A stretch of 64,000 nt of DNA from Microbulbifer sp. MI-G. GTDB taxonomy: Bacteria > Pseudomonadota > Gammaproteobacteria > Pseudomonadales > Cellvibrionaceae. This document shows, piece after piece, positions 7,996 to 17,240 of this stretch. The notes beneath the pieces are model-generated. The model ran no database searches. It saw nothing but the letters and a program-made list of their open reading frames with translations, and was not told the origin of the DNA. A program made the position numbers and the translations under genes. Where the stretch lies: contig NZ_CP098023.1 in NCBI RefSeq assembly GCF_030440425.1, positions 310,001 through 374,000 of the forward strand, in the 5' to 3' direction. Each line of letters starts with the position of its first letter. Positions within the stretch are counted from its first letter, which is position 1.

Positions 7996-10900
7996 ATGGC
8001 ACTGACGAGGGCTGCGCTGAACAATCCCGCCGCCGCCGGTGTGGCCGTCGTATTGGCCGTCTTGCTGGGTGTCTTTCTCGCCGGCCGCCTGCCGGTGCAA
8101 CTTTTCCCCGATATTGAAAATCCGCGTATTACCATCCAGGCCAGCTGGCGCGCCGCGGCGCCCAAGGAAGTGGAGGCGGAAATTGTCGAGCCGATAGAAT
8201 CGGTACTGCAGGGCCTCGCCGGCCTGGAGAGGATGCAGGTGAACGCCGGTCGGGGTGGTGCCTCGGTAAACCTGGAATTCAGCATGAGCACCGATATGGA
8301 CAAGGTGCTGATTGATGTAATCAACCGCATGAGCAGCCTGCCACCGCTGCCGCGGGATGCGGAGCCGCCGCGGGTGATGCTCGGTGGCTGGGGGGGCGAT
8401 GCCACCGCGCTCACCTACTTCTTTTTGCAGAAACTGCCCGGCAATCCCAATCACCTGGATGATTACGCCGGCCTGATCGAGGATATGTTGCGCCCGGAAC
8501 TGGAGTCCGTACCCGGCGTTGCCAGTGTACAGGCCCAGTCCGGCCGTGCTGCGCAGGAAGAATTACAGGTGATTTTCGATCCCTGGAAAGCGGCGGAACT
8601 GGGTATCCAGTTACCGGCGATCAGCCGCCAGCTGGCCTCTGCGCGGGATGTCTCCGGTGGCTTTACGGATGTGGGGCGACGCCGCTATACCCTGCGTTTT
8701 GTGGGCGAGTACCAGCCCGATGAGTTATCCGAACTGGTGCTGGAGTGGCGCGATGGCCAGCCGGTGCGTCTCGGCGATATCGCCGAAGTGCACGTGGGCC
8801 AGTCCGAATCCCGCGGGGTGACCACACAAAACGGCAACCCGGCGGTGTCCATGCGAATCAATCGCACCAATGACGCCAATATGCTCGCTACCCTGGAGCG
8901 GGTAAAACAGAAAGTCGCCGAGCTGAATACCACCAAGTTGAAGGCCGAGCAGCTGGTACTGGTGCAGTCCTTCGACGCCTCGGTTTTTGTCTACCGTGCC
9001 CTGAACCTGCTCGGCGGCAATCTGGTACTGGGCGTGCTGCTGGCAGTGGGCGTACTCTGGTGGTTTATGCGGCGCATGGGCGCGACCTTGATTGTGGCCG
9101 CCACCATCCCTATCTCGCTGCTCTCCACCTTTGTGATTCTATCTGCCGCCGGGCGCAGTGTGAATGTGATTTCCCTAGCCGGTCTCGCCTTTGCCACCGG
9201 CATGGTGCTCGATGCCGCTATTGTTGTGCTGGAAAATATTGTGCGCCTGCGGGAAAAAGGGCTCGCGCCCCGGGAAGCCTCGGAACAGGGCGCATCCCAG
9301 GTGTGGGGTGCCCTGCTGGCCAGCACGGCGACGACCGTGGCGATCTTCCTGCCGGTATTTTTCCTCGACAGTGTCGAGGGGCAGGTGTTCGGTGACCTGG
9401 CTCTGACCATCGCCGTGGCTGTAGTGTTCTCCCTGCTGGCGGCCGTGGCCATAGTGCCGCTCGCAGCCAAGCTGTGGCTGCCACCGGTGGCCAGCGAGGA
9501 CCGTCTGGCGCGTGTGTGGGGAAAAATCACCGCGCGGGTAATGGCGCTGACCAGCACCCGCGGGCGTCGCTGGCAGGTAATCGGCGGTTTCCTGATGGTG
9601 CCTATTGCCGCCACTTACCTGCTGCTGCCCAAACTGGATTACCTGCCGCCGGTCAAACGGGACGCGGTGGATGTGTGGATGAATTTTCCTTCGTCCACCA
9701 ATACCCAAACCATTGAAAGGGAAATTGTCAATGAGCTGGACCGGCGCATGGCGCCTTATATGCGTGGTGAGCGCGAACCGGCCCTGAAGAACTATTACAT
9801 TATTTCCTGGCCCAACGGGGGCACCATGGGGGTGCGCGTACAGGATCTGGGGCAGGCCAAGGAGATGGAGCGCCTGTTGCGCGAAGAAATCCTGGTGGAT
9901 ATTCCCGACTTCCAGGGCTTTGCCGCGCGCGGCAACCTGTTCGGCCAGTTTGGCGGCGACCGGCGCATCGCCCTGCATCTGCAGTCCCGCGATGCAGATG
10001 GCCTGATGCGCGCTGCTACCCGCGGTGTGGCGGTGTTGGAAGAGATCATGCCGGGTACGCCGGTGCAGACCAATCCGGGTCTGTCCCTGTCGGAACCGGA
10101 GTTGACGGTGCGCCCCAATGACCGCGCCATGCTGGAGCAGGGCTGGAACCGCCAGGATATGGGCAGTTTGATCCGAACCCTCGGCAATGGTCTCTATGTG
10201 GGGGAGTATTTCGATGGCGAGAGGCGCCTGGATGTGATCTTCAAGGCACAATCCTGGCGTACCCCGGAGCAGTTACAGAACACTCCGCTGGTTACCCCGC
10301 GCGGTGAGGTGGTGGCTTTGAACCAGCTCGCCAGCGTGGAGCGCACCGTGGGCCCGGGCAGTCTGCGCCGGGTGGATGGCCGCCGTACCGTAACCTTGAA
10401 TATCGTACCGCCGGACGATGTGTCACTGGAGGAGGTGCGCGCACAACTGGAGGCGGAAGTGCTGCCGCGGATTCGCGCAGCCCTGCCCGCTGATGGCAGC
10501 ATCCTGGTGGGCGGCAACGCCAGTGACCTGGATAAGGCACTGGTGTCTCTCTCGCAGAATTTTGTCCTGGCGCTTCTGATCCTGTTCCTGTTGATGAGCG
10601 CACTGTTCCGCTCCCTGCGCGATGCCGGCCTGGTACTGCTAACGGTACCTCTCGCCACGGTTGGCGGCGTGCTGGCATTGCGACTGCTGAACCTGGTGAG
10701 CTTCCAGCCATTGGATCTGTTGACCATGATCGGCTTTGTGATTTTACTGGGCCTGGTGGTCAACAACGCTATCCTGCTGGTGCACCAGACACGCGCCGCG
10801 GAAGATAACGGCGCCACCCGTGTGGCGGCGGTGGAGCAGGCACTGCGCTTGCGCCTGCGTCCCATTTTTATGAGTACCCTGACCAGCGTATTCGGCATGC

Positions 10901-11091
10901 TGCCCTTGTTGGTCGCGCCCGGCGAGGGCAGTGTGATCTACCGCGGCCTGGCCGCGGTGATTGTCGGCGGTATGGCGGTCAGCACCCTGTTTACCCTGAT
11001 TTTATTGCCGGCCCTGTTGCAGATCGGACAACTGCCCCTGCCGCAATTCACCCGTCTGCGCATGAAACTGGCCGTGAGGAGTTCCCGATGA
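7996..11091 (+). CDS. RND efflux permease (HAE-1/AcrB superfamily)
   Basis: A 1031-residue inner-membrane transporter with the RND layout: one N-terminal helix, a large periplasmic loop, six helices, a second loop and a final helix block. In helix 4 the AcrB proton-relay pair Asp407-Asp408 reads Asp-Ala (GMVLDAAIVVLENI), as in CusA-type pumps. The helix-10 region has GLVVNNAILLVHQ. The start has AGGA just upstream. The stop overlaps the next gene by ATGA, so adaptor translation is coupled. The order permease-then-adaptor is less usual, and no outer-membrane channel gene is present, so a TolC-like protein encoded elsewhere is probably used. Substrates cannot be read from sequence. Confidence 0.9.
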   Translation: MALTRAALNNPAAAGVAVVLAVLLGVFLAGRLPVQLFPDIENPRITIQASWRAAAPKEVEAEIVEPIESVLQGLAGLERMQVNAGRGGASVNLEFSMSTDMDKVLIDVINRMSSLPPLPRDAEPPRVMLGGWGGDATALTYFFLQKLPGNPNHLDDYAGLIEDMLRPELESVPGVASVQAQSGRAAQEELQVIFDPWKAAELGIQLPAISRQLASARDVSGGFTDVGRRRYTLRFVGEYQPDELSELVLEWRDGQPVRLGDIAEVHVGQSESRGVTTQNGNPAVSMRINRTNDANMLATLERVKQKVAELNTTKLKAEQLVLVQSFDASVFVYRALNLLGGNLVLGVLLAVGVLWWFMRRMGATLIVAATIPISLLSTFVILSAAGRSVNVISLAGLAFATGMVLDAAIVVLENIVRLREKGLAPREASEQGASQVWGALLASTATTVAIFLPVFFLDSVEGQVFGDLALTIAVAVVFSLLAAVAIVPLAAKLWLPPVASEDRLARVWGKITARVMALTSTRGRRWQVIGGFLMVPIAATYLLLPKLDYLPPVKRDAVDVWMNFPSSTNTQTIEREIVNELDRRMAPYMRGEREPALKNYYIISWPNGGTMGVRVQDLGQAKEMERLLREEILVDIPDFQGFAARGNLFGQFGGDRRIALHLQSRDADGLMRAATRGVAVLEEIMPGTPVQTNPGLSLSEPELTVRPNDRAMLEQGWNRQDMGSLIRTLGNGLYVGEYFDGERRLDVIFKAQSWRTPEQLQNTPLVTPRGEVVALNQLASVERTVGPGSLRRVDGRRTVTLNIVPPDDVSLEEVRAQLEAEVLPRIRAALPADGSILVGGNASDLDKALVSLSQNFVLALLILFLLMSALFRSLRDAGLVLLTVPLATVGGVLALRLLNLVSFQPLDLLTMIGFVILLGLVVNNAILLVHQTRAAEDNGATRVAAVEQALRLRLRPIFMSTLTSVFGMLPLLVAPGEGSVIYRGLAAVIVGGMAVSTLFTLILLPALLQIGQLPLPQFTRLRMKLAVRSSR

Positions 11092-12212
11092 AACCGTTTT
11101 TAGCCGCAGTGGCTCTGTCCCTGCTTGCAGCCGGCCCGGCGCTGGCCCAGCGCGGCGCTGTGGTGGTCACTGTGGACAGGGCGCAAACGCGCGAGATGGC
11201 GCCGAGCCAATGGTCTGCCGGCCAGGTGGTGAGCCGCCGCGATGTGCGCATCTCTTCGCAGTTGGATGGTGTGCTGGAGTTTGTGGCCGAGCCCGGCAGC
11301 CTGGTAAAAAAGGGCGAGCGCCTGGCGCAGCTGGAGGCCACGCACTGGCGGTTGCAGTTGCGCAACAGCGAGAGCCGCATCGCCCAGTTACAGGCCCGTC
11401 TCACCTATATGGATGCGCACTTGCAACGCCTGAGCAAGCTGGCGGAAACCAACAGCACCTCCCGTGCAGCGCTGGAGGAACAGCAGGCCGAGCGCGAGGC
11501 CATGGCACAGGACCTGCTGGCCGCGCAGATCGAGCGGGACAGGCGCGCCTTTGAAGGCTCCAAAACCACAATCGATGCACCATTCGACGCTTTGGTGGTA
11601 AGCCGGGAATTACAGGCGGGGGAATATGTGCGCACCGGCTCCGAACTGTTGCGCGCGCTGGATATGTCTCAACTGGAAGTGGAGGCAGATATTCCCCTGG
11701 CAGCGCTGCCGCTGATCAATGCCGGCGATACCATTGCCCTGCGCAGCGATGTGGTATCCCGCTCAGAAGAGGAACGCGCCAGGGCGCGGGTATTCACTGG
11801 CAAGGTGCGGCAGTTTGTGCCCGTGGCCAGCGACAATTCCCGCCGGGTCAAGCTGATGGTACAGCTGCCCCGGAGCGCGTCGCAACAGTGGGACTGGATT
11901 GTGGGTATGCCGGTACAGGTAGCCGTACCCCTGTCGGAGGTGCGCGCAATCCTGGCCGTACCGCGGGACGCGCTGGTATTGCGCAATGGCGATACCTTTG
12001 TCTACCGGGTGGGTAAGGATGACAAGGCAGAACGCCTGACTGTGCGTATCGGCAGTGGCGATGGCGAATGGATCGCCGTGCACGGCGATCTCGCCAGTGG
12101 TGACCGGGTCATCGTGCGTGGCGCCGAGCGTTTACAGCCGGGGCAGGCAGTGAAGATATTGGCGGAGGTTGTACGCGATGCGGAGGGGAACAACGATCAC
12201 AGCGGCAGCTGA
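11088..12212 (+). CDS. RND efflux periplasmic adaptor (membrane fusion protein)
   Basis: A 374-residue periplasmic adaptor linking the inner-membrane pump to an outer-membrane channel. A signal peptide with an ALAQ cleavage region (about 1-20) is followed by the lipoyl half-motif (DVRISSQLDGVLEFVAEPGSLVKKGERLAQLE), a helical hairpin (about 85-145), the second lipoyl half (TIDAPFDALVVSREL), a beta-barrel and a membrane-proximal domain ending near DRVIVRGAERLQPGQAV. It overlaps the permease by four bases (ATGA). The cleavage region shows no lipobox cysteine, so it is probably soluble or peripherally attached. Confidence 0.88.
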   Translation: MKPFLAAVALSLLAAGPALAQRGAVVVTVDRAQTREMAPSQWSAGQVVSRRDVRISSQLDGVLEFVAEPGSLVKKGERLAQLEATHWRLQLRNSESRIAQLQARLTYMDAHLQRLSKLAETNSTSRAALEEQQAEREAMAQDLLAAQIERDRRAFEGSKTTIDAPFDALVVSRELQAGEYVRTGSELLRALDMSQLEVEADIPLAALPLINAGDTIALRSDVVSRSEEERARARVFTGKVRQFVPVASDNSRRVKLMVQLPRSASQQWDWIVGMPVQVAVPLSEVRAILAVPRDALVLRNGDTFVYRVGKDDKAERLTVRIGSGDGEWIAVHGDLASGDRVIVRGAERLQPGQAVKILAEVVRDAEGNNDHSGS

Positions 12213-12520
12213 TCAATTTCATTTTTTATATCAAACAGCCTTTCTTTCAATGCCTACTATTTGTCGCCTGTAAAAACCGGCAAAACGGCAGCGTTTTGTC
12301 AATATACCCTGAAGAATTTCAGATTTTGCGGTTACAGAATACTTCGAATTCTGGGACAGCGGGTGATGGCTTCTTGCAGGTGACACTAAAGCACTAAAAA
12401 TGGTCGATAAATGATGTAAAGAGGCTGTTTTCTGGATTGGCAGGTCTTTGCTTTTTGGGGAATGTCCGGGATAATGATACAAAAATCATGTGTTTGTTAG
12501 GCAATTCCGGATAATTATTA
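12213..12520. other. Intergenic stretch, AT-rich, no gene seen
   Basis: About 300 bases between the RND adaptor and a lipoprotein gene. The only structure noted is a short hairpin, CAAAACG (12281-12287) with CGTTTTG (12292-12298), without a T tract. No coding frame with a ribosome site was found. Base composition falls sharply from the GC-rich pump genes. Confidence 0.5.
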
Positions 12521-13069
12521 ATGAAAATAATGGCTTTAAAAAATTATATATTTACCCTGATAATTATCTTGAGTGGCTGCACCACAACAGAATTAAGTAA
12601 TGCCTCCAAACCGATCGCAGTTGAAAAAGGGAAACTGCCGGCATCCAAAAGAATATATTATTTTCAGCATAAGCTAATCAGCAAATGGGTATTTGAATCC
12701 GAAGGCGCTTTTTTCTTTGATATCTATAATGGGCAGATTGGCCAATTGATTGAGGCGGCGTCTGAGATTGTGGATGGTGACTATGCCAGTGAAGTTACTG
12801 TTGTGCCTCTCTATGACAGGGATGCCGTGCTCATTAAATTTCCAGAACCAATAGCTTTGGCAAATTGCTTTTTTGCGCTGATTAAGAAAGAGGGGAATTC
12901 GTACTCTTATTATACTTATGAAAAGACGATGGATATTGAAGGTGAAGCAGTAGCTGGAGTGTTGGGTGGTTGGAATAGTGACGGAGGACACCGTAATTTT
13001 GGCCCGCGCGGATACAAGTCTGAAAATCAGTTTATTGCGGACGTTTTGGGCTTAGATATAAAAGATTAA
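12521..13069 (+). CDS. Hypothetical lipoprotein
   Basis: A 182-residue protein with a short basic N-terminus, a hydrophobic stretch (IFTLIIILSGC) and a lipobox LSGC at about residues 16-19, so it should be lipid-anchored in the envelope. The mature part has alternating hydrophobic strands and many aromatic residues. No family is recognised. Codons are far more AT-rich than in the flanking pump genes, which may reflect transfer or weak expression. The start at 12521 is the first ATG; a second ATG three codons later would serve equally well, and neither has a strong ribosome site. Confidence 0.6.
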   Translation: MKIMALKNYIFTLIIILSGCTTTELSNASKPIAVEKGKLPASKRIYYFQHKLISKWVFESEGAFFFDIYNGQIGQLIEAASEIVDGDYASEVTVVPLYDRDAVLIKFPEPIALANCFFALIKKEGNSYSYYTYEKTMDIEGEAVAGVLGGWNSDGGHRNFGPRGYKSENQFIADVLGLDIKD

Positions 13070-13586
13070 AAAATACAGGAATTTTTCATCCGTCGCATAA
13101 AGTTTTCGAGTATCAAATATTTTTCAAATGCGATTAAATTAGTGGTTCACTTGCCTGGTCAATTACAAAATTAAAACAGTTCTCCATATCGCTTTTTGCA
13201 ATCAATACAATTCAAATGGGGTTTAGGCGACAGCAAGTTTTGTTCCCCACCGGCTGGCGAAGCTGCTTGCAGTACACCATGGAATCCGCACTCCTTCCGG
13301 GCCTCCAGAACTTGTTTCGATAAGGGATATAGCGGGAAACCTATACTCCCTAAACGGAGCGTTTTCATCAATCCGGGTAGGCGCAAGCACAGGTATTGTT
13401 GTATGGTGGGCTGGACGTGATACGGGGTTCTGTTTTGAAACAGCACTGCCGCGTGTACAGTCAGGCTATCCCAATAGCCCCAGGGCTGTGAAAAGTTACA
13501 TTAACAGGTAATCCGGATTCCAATGCAGACTCGGGGAAGCCGTGCACGTAGTTTTAGGCCCTGCATTAAACCGTTCCCGCAGGTGT
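13070..13586. other. Intergenic stretch, no convincing gene
   Basis: About 520 bases between the lipoprotein and the methionine aminopeptidase gene (convergent). Open frames exist on both strands in the middle (13171-13446 minus, 13196-13420 plus), but neither has a ribosome site or a protein pattern I recognise, and they overlap each other. Possibly the remains of a gene or a dispersed repeat. Confidence 0.4.
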
Positions 13587-14381
13587 TCATTCGCTGCTGG
13601 CGTGACTGTTAAATTTTTCTTCCTCTCTCAGGGTCAGTACTTCACAGCCACGGTCAGTGACCAGCAGGGTATGCTCCCACTGTGCCGATAATTTTCCGTC
13701 CCGGGTAACCACTGTCCAGCCGTCTTTCTTGATTTTGGTCTTGCGATTGCCCTGGTTGATCATGGGTTCAATGGTAAAGGTCATCCCTTCGCGCAGGACC
13801 AGTCCGCTGCCGGCACGGCCATAGTGCAGTACCTGGGGCTCCTCGTGCATTTCCCGGCCAATGCCGTGACCGCAGTATTCGCGGACCACACTGAATCCCC
13901 TGCGCTCTGCATGGTTCTGTATCGCACAGCCGATATCCCCCAGTGTTGCGCCGGGTTTGACCGCACGGATACCTGCCCAAAGGGCGTTATAGCAGCACTG
14001 CACCAGTTTTTTTGCACCCGGGGTGACACGGCCAATCATGTACATCTTACTGGCGTCGGCAATATAACCGGATTTTTCCAGGGTGATATCCACATTGAGG
14101 ATATCGCCGGTGCGCAAGCACAGGGACTGGTGTGGCAGGCCGTGACAGACCGCGTTATTGACAGAGGTATTAAGCGCGTAGGGATAGTTGTACTGCCCCT
14201 TACTGGCCGGTCGTGCCCTCAATTGCCCGACAATAAACGCCTCGGCCCGGTCATTGATTTCCATCGTGGAGATGCCGGGTGCGATAACCTGATCGAGCAA
14301 GGCAAAGACACGGCTTAAAAGCCTGCCGGCATTGCGCATCAATGCCTGCTCCCGGGCAGTTTTGATCCTGATGTTATTCAC
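13587..14381 (-). CDS. map: Type I methionine aminopeptidase, paralogue linked to a ParD-like gene
   Basis: A 264-residue metalloprotease of the type I MetAP family, which removes the initiator methionine from new proteins. All five metal ligands are present: Asp98 (NVDIT), Asp109 (IADASKM), His172 (YCGHGIG), Glu205 (TIEPM) and Glu236 (AQWEHT). The length is normal. The gene is not next to rpsB, where the housekeeping map often lies. Instead its start overlaps by 8 bases the stop of a ParD-like antitoxin gene, so it is translated from the same message. It is probably a second MetAP copy; whether it is also the only one in the genome cannot be told from this window. Confidence 0.88.
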   Translation of the reverse strand: MNNIRIKTAREQALMRNAGRLLSRVFALLDQVIAPGISTMEINDRAEAFIVGQLRARPASKGQYNYPYALNTSVNNAVCHGLPHQSLCLRTGDILNVDITLEKSGYIADASKMYMIGRVTPGAKKLVQCCYNALWAGIRAVKPGATLGDIGCAIQNHAERRGFSVVREYCGHGIGREMHEEPQVLHYGRAGSGLVLREGMTFTIEPMINQGNRKTKIKKDGWTVVTRDGKLSAQWEHTLLVTDRGCEVLTLREEEKFNSHASSE

Positions 14382-14580
14382 GGGCCAGCGCTTCCAGGGT
14401 GAGTGGTTGTGTTTGTAGCAGCTTTTTGCACAACTGATTGTAATTCAGCTGCGGATTCAGCTCGGCCAGCAGGCCGATCTTGATCCAGTACTCGGCCTGG
14501 GCGTTGATTGAGCGGGTCCAAATGGCACTTGCCTTGCGAATCTCATTGTGCAGGTTGTCGGAAATCTTCACAATACCCAT
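14374..14580 (-). CDS. ParD-like antitoxin-type protein
   Basis: A 68-residue protein beginning MGIVKISDNLHNEIRKAS and containing RSINAQAEYWIKIGLLAE. This is the pattern of the ParD-like family PF11903 (DUF3423), which resembles ribbon-helix-helix antitoxins. The start at 14580 is set by the conserved MGIVKIS; an ATG at 14652 would add 24 residues of a different, aromatic-rich character. The expected partner toxin (ParE/RelE type) is absent: the gene downstream, overlapping by 8 bases, is a methionine aminopeptidase. By analogy it may bind its own promoter; AT-rich dyads lie just upstream. Function is not established. Confidence 0.72.
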   Translation of the reverse strand: MGIVKISDNLHNEIRKASAIWTRSINAQAEYWIKIGLLAELNPQLNYNQLCKKLLQTQPLTLEALARE

Positions 14581-14658
14581 TTTATATATTCCATATATGT
14601 TTTGTTCTAAATTGTATATGAAATAATTTCCTGGAGACAAGATGAAGTCCATTATTCT

Positions 14659-14676
14659 TATGCAACTTATTGCATA
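14659..14676. promoter_or_regulatory. Palindrome between the divergent ParD-like and oxidoreductase genes
   Basis: TATGCAA (14659-14665) and TTGCATA (14670-14676) form a perfect 7-bp inverted repeat around CTTA. A looser pair, CATATA and TATATG, lies closer to the ParD-like start at about 14590-14618. The site could be an operator for either gene. Confidence 0.4.
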
Positions 14677-14730
14677 GCAACAATCGGCACGCTATGGTGA
14701 GGAGATAACAACAAAAGTGAAGCTGCCACC

Positions 14731-16434
14731 ATGACAGACACCGGCAATAAGAAACGCAGTGCCCCCAAGCCGAGTCGCCTGCGTATTGGCCGGCGCTACC
14801 GCACCAGCCGCCTGGCAGGGCCCTATGATGCCCTGGTGATTGGCTCAGGCATCGGCGGCCTGACCACCGCGGCCATGCTCAGTGCTGCCGGCAAGAAGGT
14901 TGTGGTGCTGGAACAGCACTATACAGCGGGGGGGTACACCCACGCCTACGACCGCAACGGCTACGAATGGGATGTGGGCGTGCACTATATCGGGGATGTG
15001 GGCGATCATCCCACCATGACCCGCAGGATTTTCGATTTTATTTCCAATCACCAGTTGCACTGGGCGCCCATGGACGACACCTATGACCGGATCTGTATCG
15101 GCAAGATGCAATGCGATTTGCGTGCCGGGCGCCGGGCCTTTGTGGATACCCTGGTAAAAGACTTCCCCGATGAGCGGGAAACGATAGAGCGGTATTTGCT
15201 GTACCTCAATACGGTGGCCAAGTCCATGCGGCGGGTGGCGATAGAAAAACTGCTGCCTTCCTGGTGTGGACCGGCGGTGCGCCTGTGGAGAAAGCTGCGC
15301 GATCCGGCCTGGCTGAACAAAACCACCCGCGAAGTGCTCAATACGCTGACCAAAAATGAAAAACTGATTGCAATTCTCACCGGTCAATGGGGTGACAATG
15401 GCATGCCCCCGGCCCAGAGCAGTTTTATTATTCACGCGTTGATTGCCAAGCACTACCTGTATGGCGGCTATTATCCGGTGGGTGGGGCCAGCAGGATCGC
15501 GGAAACAATTATTCCCCGAATCCAGGCCGGCGGCGGTGAAGTCTTCACCTATGCCGCGGTGGAAACCATTCTCCTGGACGGTCAGCGTGTGCGCGGTGTA
15601 CGCATGGCGGATGGTACCGAGATCGAGGCTCCGCTGGTGATTTCAGGTGCCGGCGTTTTCAATACCTTCACCCGCTTGCTGCCCCAGAGTGCCAGCGAGC
15701 GCCTGGGTTACCTGCGTCGTCTGAACAGCGTGAAGCCCTCCATGGCGCATATCTGTTTGTACATAGGCCTGGAAAAAACGGCGGAAGAGTTGCAGCTGCC
15801 AAAAACCAACTACTGGCTCTACACCAGCGAGCACTATGAACGGGATATGGGCGATTTTCTCGAGGACAGCAACAGGAAGATACCGCTGACCTATATATCC
15901 TTCCCGTCGGCCAAGGATCCCACGTTCACCCAGCGTTATCCGGGGCGGGCCACGATAGAAATTGTGGCGCCGGCCAATTACGAATGGTTTGCCCAGTGGC
16001 GCGATAAACCCTGGGGCAAACGGGGCGATGGGTACGAGGCGCTCAAGGAGGCATTCAGCCAGCGTCTGCTGGAACGTCTGTTCGAGCACTTTCCCCACTT
16101 GCGGGGACAGATTGATTACTATGAACTGTCAACCCCGCTTTCCTCGGAGTACTTCTGCTTTTACCCGCGCGGGGAAATCTACGGCCTCGACCACGATCCA
16201 AGCCGTTTCGAGCAGCGCTGGTTGAGGCCCAAGACCCGGCTCAAGGGCCTGTATTTAACCGGTCAGGATGTGATGAGCTGTGGCGTAGCGGGTGCAATGA
16301 TCTCGGGAACCCTGACTGCGCAGAGTGTTCTTGGCTGGCGCAAGGGCGCAAAGCTGATGCGCCAGGTACTGGGTACGACTTCGGGTGCACCAGGCGCCAA
16401 GCGCCTAGAAGCCTCCATCAAGGCCACCCCTTGA
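14731..16434 (+). CDS. FAD-dependent oxidoreductase of the carotenoid desaturase / retinol saturase type
   Basis: A 567-residue flavoprotein. The dinucleotide-binding motif VIGSGIGGLTTAAMLSAAGKK (about 35-55) is followed by the VVVLEQHYTAGGYTHAYDRNG segment typical of CrtI, CrtH (carotene isomerase) and RetSat (retinol 13,14-reductase). The C-terminal LYLTGQDVMSCGVAGAMISG is the second FAD-binding signature of this superfamily. These enzymes move hydrogens on polyene or isoprenoid chains. No carotenoid genes are nearby, so the substrate is unknown. It starts about 150 bases from the divergent ParD-like gene. A basic 20-residue leader precedes the fold, with no signal peptide. Confidence 0.8.
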   Translation: MTDTGNKKRSAPKPSRLRIGRRYRTSRLAGPYDALVIGSGIGGLTTAAMLSAAGKKVVVLEQHYTAGGYTHAYDRNGYEWDVGVHYIGDVGDHPTMTRRIFDFISNHQLHWAPMDDTYDRICIGKMQCDLRAGRRAFVDTLVKDFPDERETIERYLLYLNTVAKSMRRVAIEKLLPSWCGPAVRLWRKLRDPAWLNKTTREVLNTLTKNEKLIAILTGQWGDNGMPPAQSSFIIHALIAKHYLYGGYYPVGGASRIAETIIPRIQAGGGEVFTYAAVETILLDGQRVRGVRMADGTEIEAPLVISGAGVFNTFTRLLPQSASERLGYLRRLNSVKPSMAHICLYIGLEKTAEELQLPKTNYWLYTSEHYERDMGDFLEDSNRKIPLTYISFPSAKDPTFTQRYPGRATIEIVAPANYEWFAQWRDKPWGKRGDGYEALKEAFSQRLLERLFEHFPHLRGQIDYYELSTPLSSEYFCFYPRGEIYGLDHDPSRFEQRWLRPKTRLKGLYLTGQDVMSCGVAGAMISGTLTAQSVLGWRKGAKLMRQVLGTTSGAPGAKRLEASIKATP

Positions 16435-16525
16435 GGGCGGATTTGCCCAGGACGTCACCGGTAGCGATGCCGGGTAAACTTTTTCCTGGGTAAACGCGCG
16501 ACTGTCAATTTGCCGTTGCACCAAA

Positions 16526-17095
16526 TCAGCGCCGCGGCAGTTGACTGGGAATCCGGTCGAAATTCAAAACCCGGATCGCCAGGCGCCGGTTTTCTTTCTG
16601 GCCTGTTTTACTGCTGTTATCCGCGATGGGGTCTGTATCGCCATAGCCCTGGGCTTGCAGCCGCTCTTCGGATATGCCCCGCTCAATCAGAAAGTGTTGA
16701 ACCCAGTCGGCGCGGCGCTGGGACAAATTCAGGTTTTTCTTCGGATCACCGGCATTGTCGGTATGGCCCTCAATGGCGATTTGCAGATCGGGGAAGTCGC
16801 GCATGATGACAAGCAGTGCCTCAAGGTCGGCGATGGTCTCCATGCGCGGGGCAAAGCCTCCCGGCTCGAATTCCAGGCGCAGAATAAAGGTGTCGCCCCT
16901 TTCCCGCGAATTGCCGCGTAAAAAGCGTACCAGTGCATCGGCAAAAGGGGCTGCCTGTCGTGCCGCCTGTTCACTTTCCCCCGATTGTATCCCGGTCACG
17001 GGTTGCAGTGCATACTGTTTGTCGGAGTCGTGGCAGCCTGTGAGGAACACTGCCGACAGGGCGAAATAGCACACGGATGGGAATTTGCCCACCAT
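16526..17095 (-). CDS. OmpA-family peptidoglycan-binding lipoprotein
   Basis: A 189-residue lipoprotein. A signal peptide ends in the lipobox LTGC (about residues 18-21). After a spacer, the C-terminal half is an OmpA-like domain (about 80-180) with IAIEGHTDNAGDPKKNLNLS, RADWVQHFL and the closing NRRLAIRVL, which are the residues that bind diaminopimelate in peptidoglycan. It should tether the outer membrane to the wall. It converges with the oxidoreductase gene; no terminator is visible in the 90 bases between. Distinct from Pal, since no Tol genes are near. Confidence 0.82.
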   Translation of the reverse strand: MVGKFPSVCYFALSAVFLTGCHDSDKQYALQPVTGIQSGESEQAARQAAPFADALVRFLRGNSRERGDTFILRLEFEPGGFAPRMETIADLEALLVIMRDFPDLQIAIEGHTDNAGDPKKNLNLSQRRADWVQHFLIERGISEERLQAQGYGDTDPIADNSSKTGQKENRRLAIRVLNFDRIPSQLPRR

Positions 17096-17240
17096 AACAG
17101 GAATACCGGTTTCTCGACGTCAATTCCAGTGTAGAACAACAGCCAGGGCCATTATCCCGTGCGCAGGAGTGCCGCTTGGGGGGAGCGGAATGGGCAGAGA
17201 AGGGCGGTTGCCGGGGCATCTCCTGCGGTTTGACGAAGTA

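Noticed and set aside
13171..13446. A 91-codon minus-strand frame with several cysteines
   Set aside because: It has no ribosome site, no recognisable family, and an overlapping frame on the other strand is equally open.
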